In this document: positions 44,130 to 54,455 of the stretch, piece by piece
Layout of the letters: each line of letters starts with the position of its first letter
Numbering within the stretch: position 1 is the first letter of the stretch
Origin: Tenacibaculum tangerinum
Lineage (GTDB): Bacteria > Bacteroidota > Bacteroidia > Flavobacteriales > Flavobacteriaceae
DNA length: 64,000 nucleotides
NCBI RefSeq assembly: GCF_029853675.1
Contig: NZ_CP122539.1
Coordinates: forward strand, 1,605,001-1,669,000
Reading direction: 5' to 3'
The notes under the pieces: model-generated
The model's database searches: none
What the model saw: the letters and a program-made list of their open reading frames with translations, nothing else
Told to the model about the DNA's origin: nothing
Translations under genes and position numbers: made by a program

Positions 44130-47087
44130 ATGATACTACTTAAGCGGTTACTTATTGCAATTTTAATTCTATTTTCAAGTCAAATAGCAATTGCACAAAC
44201 AAGTGTTTCTGGACAAGTTGTCGATAATTACGGTATTCCATTCCCCGGAGTAACAGTTATAATTAAAGGTACAATTATAGGAGCAAGCACTGACTCAGAT
44301 GGTAATTATTCTATTAACGAAGGAATAACCAAAAATTCAATTCTTTCCTTTAGCTTTCTAGGCTTTAAAAGCCAAGAAATACCTATTAATGGACAATCCA
44401 TAATCAACGTACAGATGGAAGAGGATTTCGATACTCTTAAAGAAATTGTTGTAGTAGGATATGGTTCTCAGCAAAAAAAGGATATTACAGGATCTGTTGC
44501 CAGTATTGATACGAAATATTTCGAATCTCGACCTAATGTTCAAGTAGGAGACCTATTACAAGGACAAACTGCTGGTGTACAGTTACTTTCCAATTCTGGG
44601 AAACCTTCATCAGGATTTAGTTTAAGAATTAGAGGTACTAGTTCTATTAACGCAGGTAACGAACCTCTATACGTAGTGGATGGTGTACCTACAGACGATA
44701 CAAGATCAATCAATCCTAGCGATATTGACAAAATATCTGTATTGAAAGATGCAGCTTCAGCAGCCATTTATGGTACACAGGCAGCAAATGGTGTAATATT
44801 AATTACCACCAAAAGAGGAACCACAGCCAAGCCAAAGGTAACATTAGACTTTTACACCGGTGTTTCTCAAGTATGGAAAACCCTTCCTGTATTAAATGGT
44901 GAGCAATATAGGGATTTGATGACAGAAATGGGTTTATCTACTGATTGGGAAAACTACACAGCGCGCACAGACTGGCAGAAGGAAATTTTTCAAAATGGTA
45001 TCTCACAAAACCTTCAAGCCTCTGTTTCTGGGAAAACTGAAGATACCAACTATTTCTTATCGGTAGGACACTTTTTTCAAGAAGGTGCTGTTAGAAGTGC
45101 CGAAATGGAACGAACCAACTTTAAAATTAATATTGACCAAGATATAAATGACTGGCTTAAAGTAGGTACCCGAATTGCTTATACCGATTATCGCGATGTC
45201 GATGTAAATGACAATAATAGCGTCAACCAAGGTGGTGTGATTTTAGGTGCGTTATCCACTCCTTCTATCATTGGTGTTTATAACGAAGAAGGCATGTTTG
45301 CTAGTAATCCGTTTCAAAACTGGGAAAACCCATTAGCAAGTACAGATGGTTTGAAAAGGGAGTATAACAGCAGACGCTTGTTAGGTAATATATACCTCGA
45401 GGCGAAGTTTTGGGATGGATTTAAATACCGCTTAAATTACGGTGTAGATAATAGTAGTGGTGTATATGACTCTTTTCTTGATCCTTATAGAACTGGATAC
45501 GGTGTTGCTATAGGAGGAGAAGGAATTAATAACACCGATAGAAAATCGTTCTACATCATAGATAACACGTTGAGTTTTAACAAAATATTTAATAAACATT
45601 CTGTTGAAGCTCTAGTAGGTTCTATAGCTCAAAAGTTTAAATATGAAAATAGCAATGTGGTAACTCGAAATTATGCTGGCGATGCTGTTATAACACCGAA
45701 TGCTGGTTCTGAAATTTTTTCTGCATCTGCTTGGAAATCTGAAAGTACAAATGCTTCTTTTATCAGTAGAATTAATTATAGCTATGATGATAAGTACTTG
45801 TTGACTGCAAATTTTAGAGCTGACGGTTCAAGTGTTTTTGGCCCTGGGAAACGTTGGGGTTATTTCCCATCACTATCTGTTGGATGGCGTATTTCAAAAG
45901 AAAATTTTATAAGTGATGACTCTTTTATCAGCGATTTAAAAATTAGAGCTGGATGGGGTATCGTTGGAAATGATAAAATAGGAGGTTATGGTTATCTAGG
46001 AAGAGTAGGTAGTGGCTCAAACTACCCTATTGGAGGAAGTCCACAACCTGGCACCTATCCTATTTCCATAGAAAATCGAAAGTTAAAATGGGAAGAAACT
46101 GAACAAAGAAATATTGGTCTAGATTTATCTTTATTCAACAGTAGAGTTAGCTTAACAGCCGATGCCTATATCAAAGAAACAAGAGACCTACTTCTAAGAG
46201 CCCCACTACCAACTGCCACAGGATTTGATAATGCTATTCAAAACATCGGTAATGTTGAAAACAGAGGATTTGAATTCAATTTAAATACAGTAAATGTAAG
46301 ATCTGAAAACTTTTCATGGACTTCTGGATTCAATATTACATTTAATCGAAATAAGGCATTAAACTTACTCGGTCGAGAAATATTATTAGGTCCTATAGCA
46401 GGAGGAAGAGGAGAAGCTTCTATAGCAAGAGAGGGAGAGCCGTTGGGTTCGATTTATGGCTATGTTTTCGGTGGAGTAGACCCAACCACAGGAGATGCTT
46501 ACTACATCGATAGAAATGGTGATCCTACCTTTACCCCTTCTGAAGATGACAGAACTATTATTGGCGATGCCAATCCAGATTTTTTCTACGGATTTACAAA
46601 CGCATTCAATTATAAAGGTTTTGGTTTGTTTGTTTTTCTTCAAGGAACACAAGGTAATGATATGTTAAATGCCACACGTATTGAAACTGAGGGTATGATT
46701 GACCCGAAAAACCAGTCGATAGCGGTATTGGACAGATGGAGACAACCTGGTGATATTACAGATATTCCAAGAGCTAGTTTTGGTAACAGTGATAATTCAA
46801 GGGTATCAACACGATTTATTGAAGACGGTTCTTATCTACGATTCAAGACCATTACTTTAAGCTATGATTTACCTCAAAATGTCTTAGAACAGCTAGGTCT
46901 TTCATCTTTAAAAATATACGGAACTGGAGAAAATATTTTCACCTTTACCAATTATTCTGGATTCGATCCAGAGGTAAGTGCTTTTGGCGGAAGTAGCACC
47001 GAAGCAAGCAATGTAGCACAAGGAGTAGATTTTGGAACCTATCCACAAACTAGAAATTTAATCTTTGGTGTAAACCTAACATTCTAA
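44130..47087 (+). CDS. SusC/RagA family TonB-dependent outer-membrane transporter
   Basis: 985 residues. Signal peptide MILLKRLLIAILILFSSQIAIAQ, then a carboxypeptidase-regulatory-like beta domain (TSVSGQVVDNYGIPFPGVTVIIKGT), a TonB-box region (LKEIVVVGYGSQQKKDITGSVA), the plug domain with IRGTSSINAGNEPLYVVDGVP and a beta barrel ending in NLTF, the outer-membrane C-terminal phenylalanine. It imports oligosaccharides captured by SusD with energy from TonB-ExbBD. First gene of the PUL operon, 14 bp before susD. Confidence 0.97.
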   Translation: MILLKRLLIAILILFSSQIAIAQTSVSGQVVDNYGIPFPGVTVIIKGTIIGASTDSDGNYSINEGITKNSILSFSFLGFKSQEIPINGQSIINVQMEEDFDTLKEIVVVGYGSQQKKDITGSVASIDTKYFESRPNVQVGDLLQGQTAGVQLLSNSGKPSSGFSLRIRGTSSINAGNEPLYVVDGVPTDDTRSINPSDIDKISVLKDAASAAIYGTQAANGVILITTKRGTTAKPKVTLDFYTGVSQVWKTLPVLNGEQYRDLMTEMGLSTDWENYTARTDWQKEIFQNGISQNLQASVSGKTEDTNYFLSVGHFFQEGAVRSAEMERTNFKINIDQDINDWLKVGTRIAYTDYRDVDVNDNNSVNQGGVILGALSTPSIIGVYNEEGMFASNPFQNWENPLASTDGLKREYNSRRLLGNIYLEAKFWDGFKYRLNYGVDNSSGVYDSFLDPYRTGYGVAIGGEGINNTDRKSFYIIDNTLSFNKIFNKHSVEALVGSIAQKFKYENSNVVTRNYAGDAVITPNAGSEIFSASAWKSESTNASFISRINYSYDDKYLLTANFRADGSSVFGPGKRWGYFPSLSVGWRISKENFISDDSFISDLKIRAGWGIVGNDKIGGYGYLGRVGSGSNYPIGGSPQPGTYPISIENRKLKWEETEQRNIGLDLSLFNSRVSLTADAYIKETRDLLLRAPLPTATGFDNAIQNIGNVENRGFEFNLNTVNVRSENFSWTSGFNITFNRNKALNLLGREILLGPIAGGRGEASIAREGEPLGSIYGYVFGGVDPTTGDAYYIDRNGDPTFTPSEDDRTIIGDANPDFFYGFTNAFNYKGFGLFVFLQGTQGNDMLNATRIETEGMIDPKNQSIAVLDRWRQPGDITDIPRASFGNSDNSRVSTRFIEDGSYLRFKTITLSYDLPQNVLEQLGLSSLKIYGTGENIFTFTNYSGFDPEVSAFGGSSTEASNVAQGVDFGTYPQTRNLIFGVNLTF

Positions 47088-47100
47088 AAAAATATCATAT

Positions 47101-48576
47101 ATGAAACCATATAAAATTTTAATTACTCTTTTTATTTCAGTCACTATATTTTCATGTGATGATTATTTGGATCTGAGCCCTATTTCTGAGGAAACTAGTG
47201 GGAATGCCTATGAAACTGGAAGGCAGATAGAAGCGGCATTAGTAGGTGCATATGAGTCTTTTCAATCTTCTGAATATTATGTTTGGGATAATTTATTATT
47301 TCAAGATGTAAGATCAGACAATTGCTATGCGGGTGGTGATAATCCCGAAATTTTTCAGCTAGATTATTTAGACATCGCACCTACTCATTCGCGACTATTT
47401 AAGCATTGGTCGAACATTTACAATGCCATTGCTAAGGCCAATTTAGTTATAGAAAGGGTAGATCAAGTTGACGACCCAAACCTATCACAAGAACGCAGAA
47501 AACAAATCAAAGGAGAAGCGTTATTCTTACGTTCATATCATTATTTTACGCTAGTAAAATTATGGGGTGGTGTTCCATTAATTACCAGTACTTTAAAATC
47601 ACTAGAAGCTGAAGACACTAATATTCCTCGTTCAAGCACTGAGGAAGTGTATGCGCAAATAACGTCAGATTTAGCTTTAGCAGCATCTCTATTACCCGAT
47701 GTTTACGGTAATGATGCCAGTGTAAACAAGGCAAGAGCCACTTCTGGTGCTGCTCATGCATTAGCCGCCAAAGCTTACGCACAACAACCTAACCCAGATT
47801 ATCAAGCAGTACTAGATCATATTGAAGCTGTTGAAAGTAGCGCAGCAAACTATCAACTTGTTGATTTTAATGAACTTTTCAGTGGCAACAACGAAAACAA
47901 TGCTGAATCTATTATAGAAGTTCAATACCTAGGAGGAAACGAAGGAAATTATGGACCTCAACTGTTATTACCACCATCAATTAGTGGTGATTCATGGAGA
48001 AAATTTGTGACTCCGTCTGTTGATTTAGTAAATGCTTTCGACAGCGAAGGAGATACTGTTAGAAAAAATGCTGCTATCTTATTCGAATCAGTAGATTGGG
48101 TAGATGAGTTTTGGGGAAATGCGCAAAATACAAGCATTCCTTTTAGCTACAAGTGGAAAAATGCTGGCGGTTTTGCTAGTGCAGACAACACCTATCTTAT
48201 TAGATACGGAGACATTGTTTTACTAAAAGCAGAAGCATATAATGAGCTAAACCAATTACAAAATGCTATTACTGAAGTAAATCGTATAAGAACAAGAGTA
48301 GAATTGCCAAATTTAACAAACGAACAAAGCATTTCTAAAGAGGTAATGCGAGAAACTATCCTTAAAGAACGTAGATTAGAGTTATTCCTAGAAGGACAAC
48401 GATGGGACGATTTAGCTAGATACAATGTATTAGTCTCTACTATGAATAACTTAGTAGAAATAGACTTAAGAACAAATACTACTGTGAATTATAATATGAC
48501 TGAAGCAAAAAAATTATTACCGATACCGCAACAGGAATTAGATAGAAACCCAGCATTAGTTCAAAATCCATTATAA
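47101..48576 (+). CDS. SusD/RagB family glycan-binding lipoprotein
   Basis: 491 residues. Signal with lipobox FSCDDYLDLSP, the acidic DD after Cys being a surface-export signal in Bacteroidota. TPR-rich SusD fold: NIYNAIAKANLVIERV, RKQIKGEALFLRSYHYFTLVKLWGGVPL and the C-terminal YGDIVLLKAEAYNELNQ, RETILKERRLELFLEGQRWDDLARY, LLPIPQQELDRNPALVQNP. It caps the SusC barrel and delivers oligosaccharides. Specificity is not readable from sequence. Confidence 0.97.
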   Translation: MKPYKILITLFISVTIFSCDDYLDLSPISEETSGNAYETGRQIEAALVGAYESFQSSEYYVWDNLLFQDVRSDNCYAGGDNPEIFQLDYLDIAPTHSRLFKHWSNIYNAIAKANLVIERVDQVDDPNLSQERRKQIKGEALFLRSYHYFTLVKLWGGVPLITSTLKSLEAEDTNIPRSSTEEVYAQITSDLALAASLLPDVYGNDASVNKARATSGAAHALAAKAYAQQPNPDYQAVLDHIEAVESSAANYQLVDFNELFSGNNENNAESIIEVQYLGGNEGNYGPQLLLPPSISGDSWRKFVTPSVDLVNAFDSEGDTVRKNAAILFESVDWVDEFWGNAQNTSIPFSYKWKNAGGFASADNTYLIRYGDIVLLKAEAYNELNQLQNAITEVNRIRTRVELPNLTNEQSISKEVMRETILKERRLELFLEGQRWDDLARYNVLVSTMNNLVEIDLRTNTTVNYNMTEAKKLLPIPQQELDRNPALVQNPL

Positions 48577-48589
48577 AAAACAACTGATT

Positions 48590-50326
48590 ATGACAACAAA
48601 AAATTTATATATAACAAAAATTGTAGCATTCTTTTTGTTGGTGTTAGTATCTTGTCAACAAGACGACAATTTACAACCCGAAGGAGAATGGGAGTTAAGT
48701 ACACCAGCAGTCTTAACCCCTAGTTCTGGAGCTAAAATAACATTAGATGAAAATACTCCTAGTGAAACAGTTATGTTTAGCTGGGAAGCAGCAGAATCAT
48801 CAGTGGGATATGGAGTAACCTACGAGGTATTAATGGACGAGCAGGGAGGTAACTTTACTGACCCTATTTTTGTCTCAAAATCTTCAGATAATGGTAACGA
48901 TACGTCATTTACTATTACTTATGAAGAACTCAATAAAACTTTGGCATACAATGGCTATCCTGCAAACTCTGAAATTACTTTAGCCTTTGCTGTAAAAGCA
49001 AATAGCCTGAGTAAATCTAGCATGGATACTGGTGAACTAAAAATTGTAACTTTTACCAACCCTCTTATGCCAGAATCGCTATACATTTCTGGTACAGCAA
49101 CAGAAGATAATGGAGATCTTTCTCAAGCAATAGAATTACAACGTCTTACCAGTAGCGATGGTACTTCTTTATCGAATAAATATGAAATTTATACTAGTTT
49201 AAAAGCTGGTGAAAGCTATAAATTTTACAACGAACGCTCTTTACCTGCATTACAATACGGTGGAAGTGAAGGAAATATTGAATTTTTCGGAAACGAAATA
49301 GTTGCAGAAGATTCTGGACAATACCGAATCACTGTAGATTTAGATAACAATACATACGAACTCCTTCACATAGAAAAATGGAGTATGGTAGGACAGCCTA
49401 TTAATGGAGGCTGGGGAGGTGACGAACCTTTAGAATATCAAGGAGATGGAATATGGAAAGCCTCTATAAATTTATTTGAAACTGGTGGTTTTGTATTCAG
49501 AGCTAATGGAGATTGGGGATATTTACTAAAGCGTGTTGTTGGTACTCCAAACACACTTGTAATGGAAAGAGATGCTTCAAGTCAAGGACTTTCATTTGAA
49601 GATATACCTAATGATTTAACAGGTACCTATATAGTAACCTTAGACCTTTCTCCAGGTAACTATAACTATACCTTTGAGCGAGACGGTTCAGTTGCCGCTC
49701 CTATCGATACACCATCTCAATTATTTTTACTTGAAAATGGAACTATGATTGAAGAGTTTACGGTAGATGGTAACGTATTTAGTTCAAACAAATTCATCCC
49801 ATTACAATCAAATAATACCTATACACTTAATAGTGCTTCTGACGGTTCTGGTACATCGTACTCTGTAGAAGGATTACTAGCAAGCAGTGATTCTCCAGAT
49901 GACAATAAGGTTTCAGATGTATTAACTCTTGTTGAAAACAATAACACTTTTACGGTAGTTTCAGACAGAGCTATTCGCTTTAGCATAGATTTTAGTGCTC
50001 CGTCGTTAACTTGGACCTATTATAACTTTAGATTATTCCACTGGGATCAAGCTAACGAAAAGTGGGATGATAGACAAGAATTCTTAATGACCTACTCACA
50101 CCCTAATACCTATACCGTTACTGCAGATCTTAGTGCAGATTATGACAGTAAATTTATTAGTCCTTGGGATTATGATTTAGGAAGTGATGCACCGTCTGCA
50201 TTAGCTGGGAATTTAATTAAATCTGGTGGATCTAATATAGTTAACATAACCAATAGTGGTACCTATACTGTAACTATGATACTGAATGATGATTACGAAA
50301 CTGGTACTTACGAATTTAAACAATAA
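48590..50326 (+). CDS. SusE/SusF-like surface glycan-binding lipoprotein
   Basis: 578 residues. Signal with lipobox LVSCQQDDNLQP. The N-terminal SusE-like fibronectin-type domain (LSTPAVLTPSSGAKITLDENTPSETVMFSWEAA) is followed by several beta-sandwich domains with repeated phrases such as GDGIWKASINLFETGGFVFRANGDWGY and NLTGTYIVTLDLSPGNYNYTFE, resembling SusF-type starch-binding repeats. It probably binds the target polysaccharide at the cell surface. In operon order after susD with 13 bp between them. Confidence 0.88.
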   Translation: MTTKNLYITKIVAFFLLVLVSCQQDDNLQPEGEWELSTPAVLTPSSGAKITLDENTPSETVMFSWEAAESSVGYGVTYEVLMDEQGGNFTDPIFVSKSSDNGNDTSFTITYEELNKTLAYNGYPANSEITLAFAVKANSLSKSSMDTGELKIVTFTNPLMPESLYISGTATEDNGDLSQAIELQRLTSSDGTSLSNKYEIYTSLKAGESYKFYNERSLPALQYGGSEGNIEFFGNEIVAEDSGQYRITVDLDNNTYELLHIEKWSMVGQPINGGWGGDEPLEYQGDGIWKASINLFETGGFVFRANGDWGYLLKRVVGTPNTLVMERDASSQGLSFEDIPNDLTGTYIVTLDLSPGNYNYTFERDGSVAAPIDTPSQLFLLENGTMIEEFTVDGNVFSSNKFIPLQSNNTYTLNSASDGSGTSYSVEGLLASSDSPDDNKVSDVLTLVENNNTFTVVSDRAIRFSIDFSAPSLTWTYYNFRLFHWDQANEKWDDRQEFLMTYSHPNTYTVTADLSADYDSKFISPWDYDLGSDAPSALAGNLIKSGGSNIVNITNSGTYTVTMILNDDYETGTYEFKQ

Positions 50327-50331
50327 ATAAA

Positions 50332-51765
50332 GTGTTCAAAATAAAAGAAACATTTATATTATTTTCCCTAATTTTTACATTACAGGCCTGCGGGGGTAAG
50401 GAAGATGAAGTTACTCCTCCTCCCCCACCGCCGCCTGTGGTGGAAGCTAATGTAGATTTTTATCTTACGACACCCGATCAAGTTAATTTATTGAAAAAAA
50501 CAACTGTCGGTGTTTCTTCAGATACGAATACAAATTTTACCATCAATGTTTCAGAAGGTACTACCTACCAAGAAATGGATGGTTTTGGCTACACGCTTAC
50601 CGGAGGAAGTGCTATGTTGATTAACAATATGTCTTCTTCAGCAAGAGCAAGTTTACTACAAGAACTTTTTGGATCTGCAGAAAGCAGTATTGGTGTAAGC
50701 TATTTAAGAATTAGTATCGGTGCTTCAGATTTAGATGTAAAAACATTCAGCTACAATGATTTACCGAGTGGACAAACAGACGAAAATTTAAACAACTTTT
50801 CTTTAAATCAAGACAAGATTAATTTGATACCTGTACTAAAAGAAATTTTAGCAATAAACCCAGATATAAAAATATTAGCAACACCTTGGTCTGCTCCAAC
50901 TTGGATGAAAACAAATAATAATACTGTGGGTGGGCAACTTCTAGAAAAGTACTATGGCACCTATGCTAATTATTTTGTGAAATACATTCGAGGTATGGCT
51001 AGTGAAGGAATTTCAATAGATGCTATCACAGTTCAGAATGAGCCTGAAAACCCATACAACAACCCAAGTATGGTAATGAATGCTGAACAACAAAAAGTAT
51101 TTATTAGAGATTATCTAGGCCCCTTATTTTCTACTGAAAATATTTCAACTAAAATTATTCTTTTTGATCATAATCTAGACAATCCAGATTATCCTATTTC
51201 TATTATGGATGATGCTGTGGCAAAAAGTTTTGTTGATGGTTCTGCATTTCATCTGTACGCAGGAGAAATCAGTACGCTTTCATCAGTAAAAAATGCCCAT
51301 CCAGATAAAAATGTGTATTTCACAGAACAATGGATGCAAGCACCAGGAAACTTTTATGGCGACATGCCTTGGCATATTAGAGAACTTACTGTTGGTGCCA
51401 CACGTAACTGGAGTAAAACAGTACTAGAATGGAATTTGGCTTCCGACCCTAATAGCGGCCCACATACGAATGGAGGCTGTGAAGAGTGTTTAGGAGCCAT
51501 TACTATAGATGGTAATAACGTTGTTCGAAACCCTGCTTATTATACGGTAGCTCATTCATCAAAGTTTGTTCCCCCAGGTTCAGTAAGAATACAATCTAAT
51601 TATTCATCTGAATTTCCTAATGTAGCTTATAAAACCCCTGATGATAAAATCGTTGTAATTGTACTCAACGATTCAGATGTGCAAAAAGCTTTGAATATCA
51701 ATGTACGATCAGAACCTGTAAGTGTAACTATGCCTAGTCGCGGAGTTGCAACCTTTGTTTGGTAA
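50332..51765 (+). CDS. GH30 family glycoside hydrolase, surface lipoprotein
   Basis: 477 residues from a GTG start, 5 bp after the previous stop. Lipobox LQAC at Cys20 followed by GGKEDE, a Bacteroidota surface-export signal, then a polyproline linker (about 29-35). The catalytic (beta/alpha)8 domain of family GH30 has acid/base Glu237 (TVQNEPEN) and nucleophile Glu332 (VYFTEQWM), with a small beta domain at the C-terminus. GH30 members act on beta-glucosidic bonds such as beta-1,6-glucan. Homologous to the two following genes, so the trio arose by duplication and divergence. Confidence 0.94.
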   Translation: MFKIKETFILFSLIFTLQACGGKEDEVTPPPPPPPVVEANVDFYLTTPDQVNLLKKTTVGVSSDTNTNFTINVSEGTTYQEMDGFGYTLTGGSAMLINNMSSSARASLLQELFGSAESSIGVSYLRISIGASDLDVKTFSYNDLPSGQTDENLNNFSLNQDKINLIPVLKEILAINPDIKILATPWSAPTWMKTNNNTVGGQLLEKYYGTYANYFVKYIRGMASEGISIDAITVQNEPENPYNNPSMVMNAEQQKVFIRDYLGPLFSTENISTKIILFDHNLDNPDYPISIMDDAVAKSFVDGSAFHLYAGEISTLSSVKNAHPDKNVYFTEQWMQAPGNFYGDMPWHIRELTVGATRNWSKTVLEWNLASDPNSGPHTNGGCEECLGAITIDGNNVVRNPAYYTVAHSSKFVPPGSVRIQSNYSSEFPNVAYKTPDDKIVVIVLNDSDVQKALNINVRSEPVSVTMPSRGVATFVW

Positions 51766-51873
51766 GCATACTTATTATAGCTCTTAATACGAGAGAAGTT
51801 ACTTAAAAAGTAGGTTACTCTTGCTCATGCTTGCTACTCTATTTTTAGAAAAAAAACATAACTAAATTTTAAG

Positions 51874-54432
51874 ATGAAAAAACTTATAACTCTATTAATT
51901 ATTATTTTCCTTAATCAAACCATGACACCTCAAACGGTTAGTTCATGGTTAACGTTAGGTGATGAATCTCAAAAATTAACTCAGCAGTCAGATGTGTCTT
52001 TTGTAAACGATGATGGTTTAGGAACGAATGTTATAGACCTTAATCCTAATAATACTTACCAATCATTAGATGGGTTTGGATTTATGTTAACACAAGGTAG
52101 TGCAGAGGTGTTAATGAGTTTAAACTCAACCGTTAGAACCAATTTATTAAAAGAACTTTACGACCCATCAAACAACGCTGTTTCTATTGTTAGAATTAGT
52201 ATAGGGGCATCAGATCTAAGCAATTCTGTATATACTTACAATGATACTCCTGGTGATGTGAACATGACAAACTTCTCTCTTGCAGGACCAGATCAAACTT
52301 ATTTGATTCCTGTACTCAAAGAGATTTTAAGTATCAACCCGAATATCAAAATTTTAGCCACTCCATGGACAGCACCTATTTGGATGAAAACAAATCCTAC
52401 TTGGATAGGTGACCGACTCGATACACAATATTATGCTGCTTATGCATTATATTTCATTAAATATTTGGATGCCATGAAGGCACAAGGTATTGATATTTGG
52501 GCTATTACTCCCCAAAACGAACCATTAAACACCAATAATGAACCAAGTATGTTTATGAGTGAAAATGAACAAATCAACCTAATTAACAACCATTTGGGGC
52601 CCGCCATTGTAAACGCTGGTTATAATACCAAGATTATCGCTTACGATCATAACTGTGACAACCCAAGATATCCTACTAAAGTATTAAATAGTAGCCCTTA
52701 TGTTGATGGTGCTGCCTTTCACCTTTATGATAGAAGAGCACAAATATCAGCTATGTCACAAGTAAAAGAAGACACTGGAAAAAATGTATATTTTACAGAA
52801 CAATATACTGGTGCAAACGGAAGTTTTGGAGGAGACTTAAATTGGCATCTAAAGAATGTTGTTATTGGTTCAACACGTAACTGGTCGAAAACAGTAATAG
52901 AATGGAACTTGGCAACAGATACAGAATATGGTCCGAGAACCCCAGGAGGCTGTGATGACTGCCTAGGTGCTATTACCGTTGGTAATGACGGTGTAAGCTT
53001 TACAAGAAATGTATCATATTACATCATTAGTCATATCAGCAAGTTTGTACAACCTAATGCTGAAAGAATAGAATCTAATATTACCGATATACAAAATGTA
53101 GCTTTCTTAAACCCAGACAATACTATTTCTCTAATAACCTTAAATGACTCGGGAGGATCTTCAAGTTTTAGAGTAAGGATAGGAGGTAAATCATTTAGTT
53201 ATACACTTCCAAATGGAGCTGTTGCAAGTTTTAAATGGTCTATTGATGGTACACCAGTTGGAAACAACGCACCATTAGTAGCACTAACTTCACCTTCAAA
53301 CGGTGCCTCATTCACACCATCTTCTGATATTTTATTGTCAGCTGATGCTAGTGATTCTGATGGGTCTGTAACTCAAGTTAATTTTTACGAGGGAACAACT
53401 TTATTAGGATCAGACACCACTAGTCCTTACTCTTATACTTGGAGTAATGTTGCTCAGGGTAATTACACTATTACAGCAGAAGCTGTTGATAATGAAGGAG
53501 CTACAACTGTTAGCAATCCAATAAGTATTAGTGTACAAGATGCAACAAGTAATAACCCACCTACCGTAGCGCTAACATCGCCTACTAACGGATCCTCATT
53601 TGTAGCAGGATCAAATATTAATGTAACTGCAGATGCTAGTGATTCCGACGGAACTATTACGCAAGTTAATTTTTATAGTGGAACTAACCTATTAGGTTCA
53701 GATACTACAAGCCCTTATAGTTTTACATGGAATAATGTATCAGAAGGAAACTACACCCTTACTGCAGAAGCCATTGATAATAATGGTGCTACAACCGTAA
53801 GCAATTCAGCAAGTATCACTGTACAAAATACTACGGGACAAGGTCCTGCAATGTATGTGTCAAATGTTACTTTAGGAACTAGCAACGGTAAAAATAAAAA
53901 AGGAACCGCTCAAGTACTTGTGCTAGATGAAAATGGTAATACTGTTTCATCAGCCACTGTTACGGGTACTTTTTCAGGAGATTATTCTCAAACCGTAACA
54001 GGTAATACTGGTCCTGGTGGTATTGTTAATTTTTCAACTAGTAGTACAACTGGAGACCCTATTTCATTTACTTTCTGTGTAGATAATATTACGCATCAAT
54101 CTTTAACATACAACTCATCGTTAAATACCATAACCTGTAATTCGTATAGTTCTGTATCTGGTAAAGCAGCAAGTCAAGACACAATACTAACGGATACAAC
54201 GTATTCAATTTATAAAAACTCTAGAAATGAACTAATTCTAAAATCTCCTTTTAAAGATAGTGTAGAGGTTAACATTTTTTCAATCCTTGGTAAAAAAGTT
54301 AAAACCTTAAATTATGATAAAGGAATTGGAGAGTTCATCGTTAATACAACTGGTTTAAGTAATGGTATTTACATTGTAAACATTAATAGTGACAGAGAGG
54401 TTGTTTCTAAAAAAGTTTTGATTAATAATTAA
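51874..54432 (+). CDS. multidomain secreted GH30 hydrolase with T9SS sorting domain
   Basis: 852 residues. Signal peptide (1-20), GH30 domain (about 25-465) with acid/base Glu216 (TPQNEPLN) and nucleophile Glu309 (VYFTEQYT). Two tandem Ig-like domains follow (each about 92 residues, NAPLVALTSPSNGASF and NPPTVALTSPTNGSSF, nearly the same sequence), then another beta domain (MYVSNVTLGTSNGKNKKGTAQV) and a type IX secretion sorting domain (YSIYKNSRNELILKS to VSKKVLINN). It would be exported across the outer membrane to attack polymer outside the cell. 108 bp separate it from the preceding gene. Confidence 0.94.
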   Translation: MKKLITLLIIIFLNQTMTPQTVSSWLTLGDESQKLTQQSDVSFVNDDGLGTNVIDLNPNNTYQSLDGFGFMLTQGSAEVLMSLNSTVRTNLLKELYDPSNNAVSIVRISIGASDLSNSVYTYNDTPGDVNMTNFSLAGPDQTYLIPVLKEILSINPNIKILATPWTAPIWMKTNPTWIGDRLDTQYYAAYALYFIKYLDAMKAQGIDIWAITPQNEPLNTNNEPSMFMSENEQINLINNHLGPAIVNAGYNTKIIAYDHNCDNPRYPTKVLNSSPYVDGAAFHLYDRRAQISAMSQVKEDTGKNVYFTEQYTGANGSFGGDLNWHLKNVVIGSTRNWSKTVIEWNLATDTEYGPRTPGGCDDCLGAITVGNDGVSFTRNVSYYIISHISKFVQPNAERIESNITDIQNVAFLNPDNTISLITLNDSGGSSSFRVRIGGKSFSYTLPNGAVASFKWSIDGTPVGNNAPLVALTSPSNGASFTPSSDILLSADASDSDGSVTQVNFYEGTTLLGSDTTSPYSYTWSNVAQGNYTITAEAVDNEGATTVSNPISISVQDATSNNPPTVALTSPTNGSSFVAGSNINVTADASDSDGTITQVNFYSGTNLLGSDTTSPYSFTWNNVSEGNYTLTAEAIDNNGATTVSNSASITVQNTTGQGPAMYVSNVTLGTSNGKNKKGTAQVLVLDENGNTVSSATVTGTFSGDYSQTVTGNTGPGGIVNFSTSSTTGDPISFTFCVDNITHQSLTYNSSLNTITCNSYSSVSGKAASQDTILTDTTYSIYKNSRNELILKSPFKDSVEVNIFSILGKKVKTLNYDKGIGEFIVNTTGLSNGIYIVNINSDREVVSKKVLINN

Positions 54433-54455
54433 TAGTTTCCTTTTAAAATTTGAAT

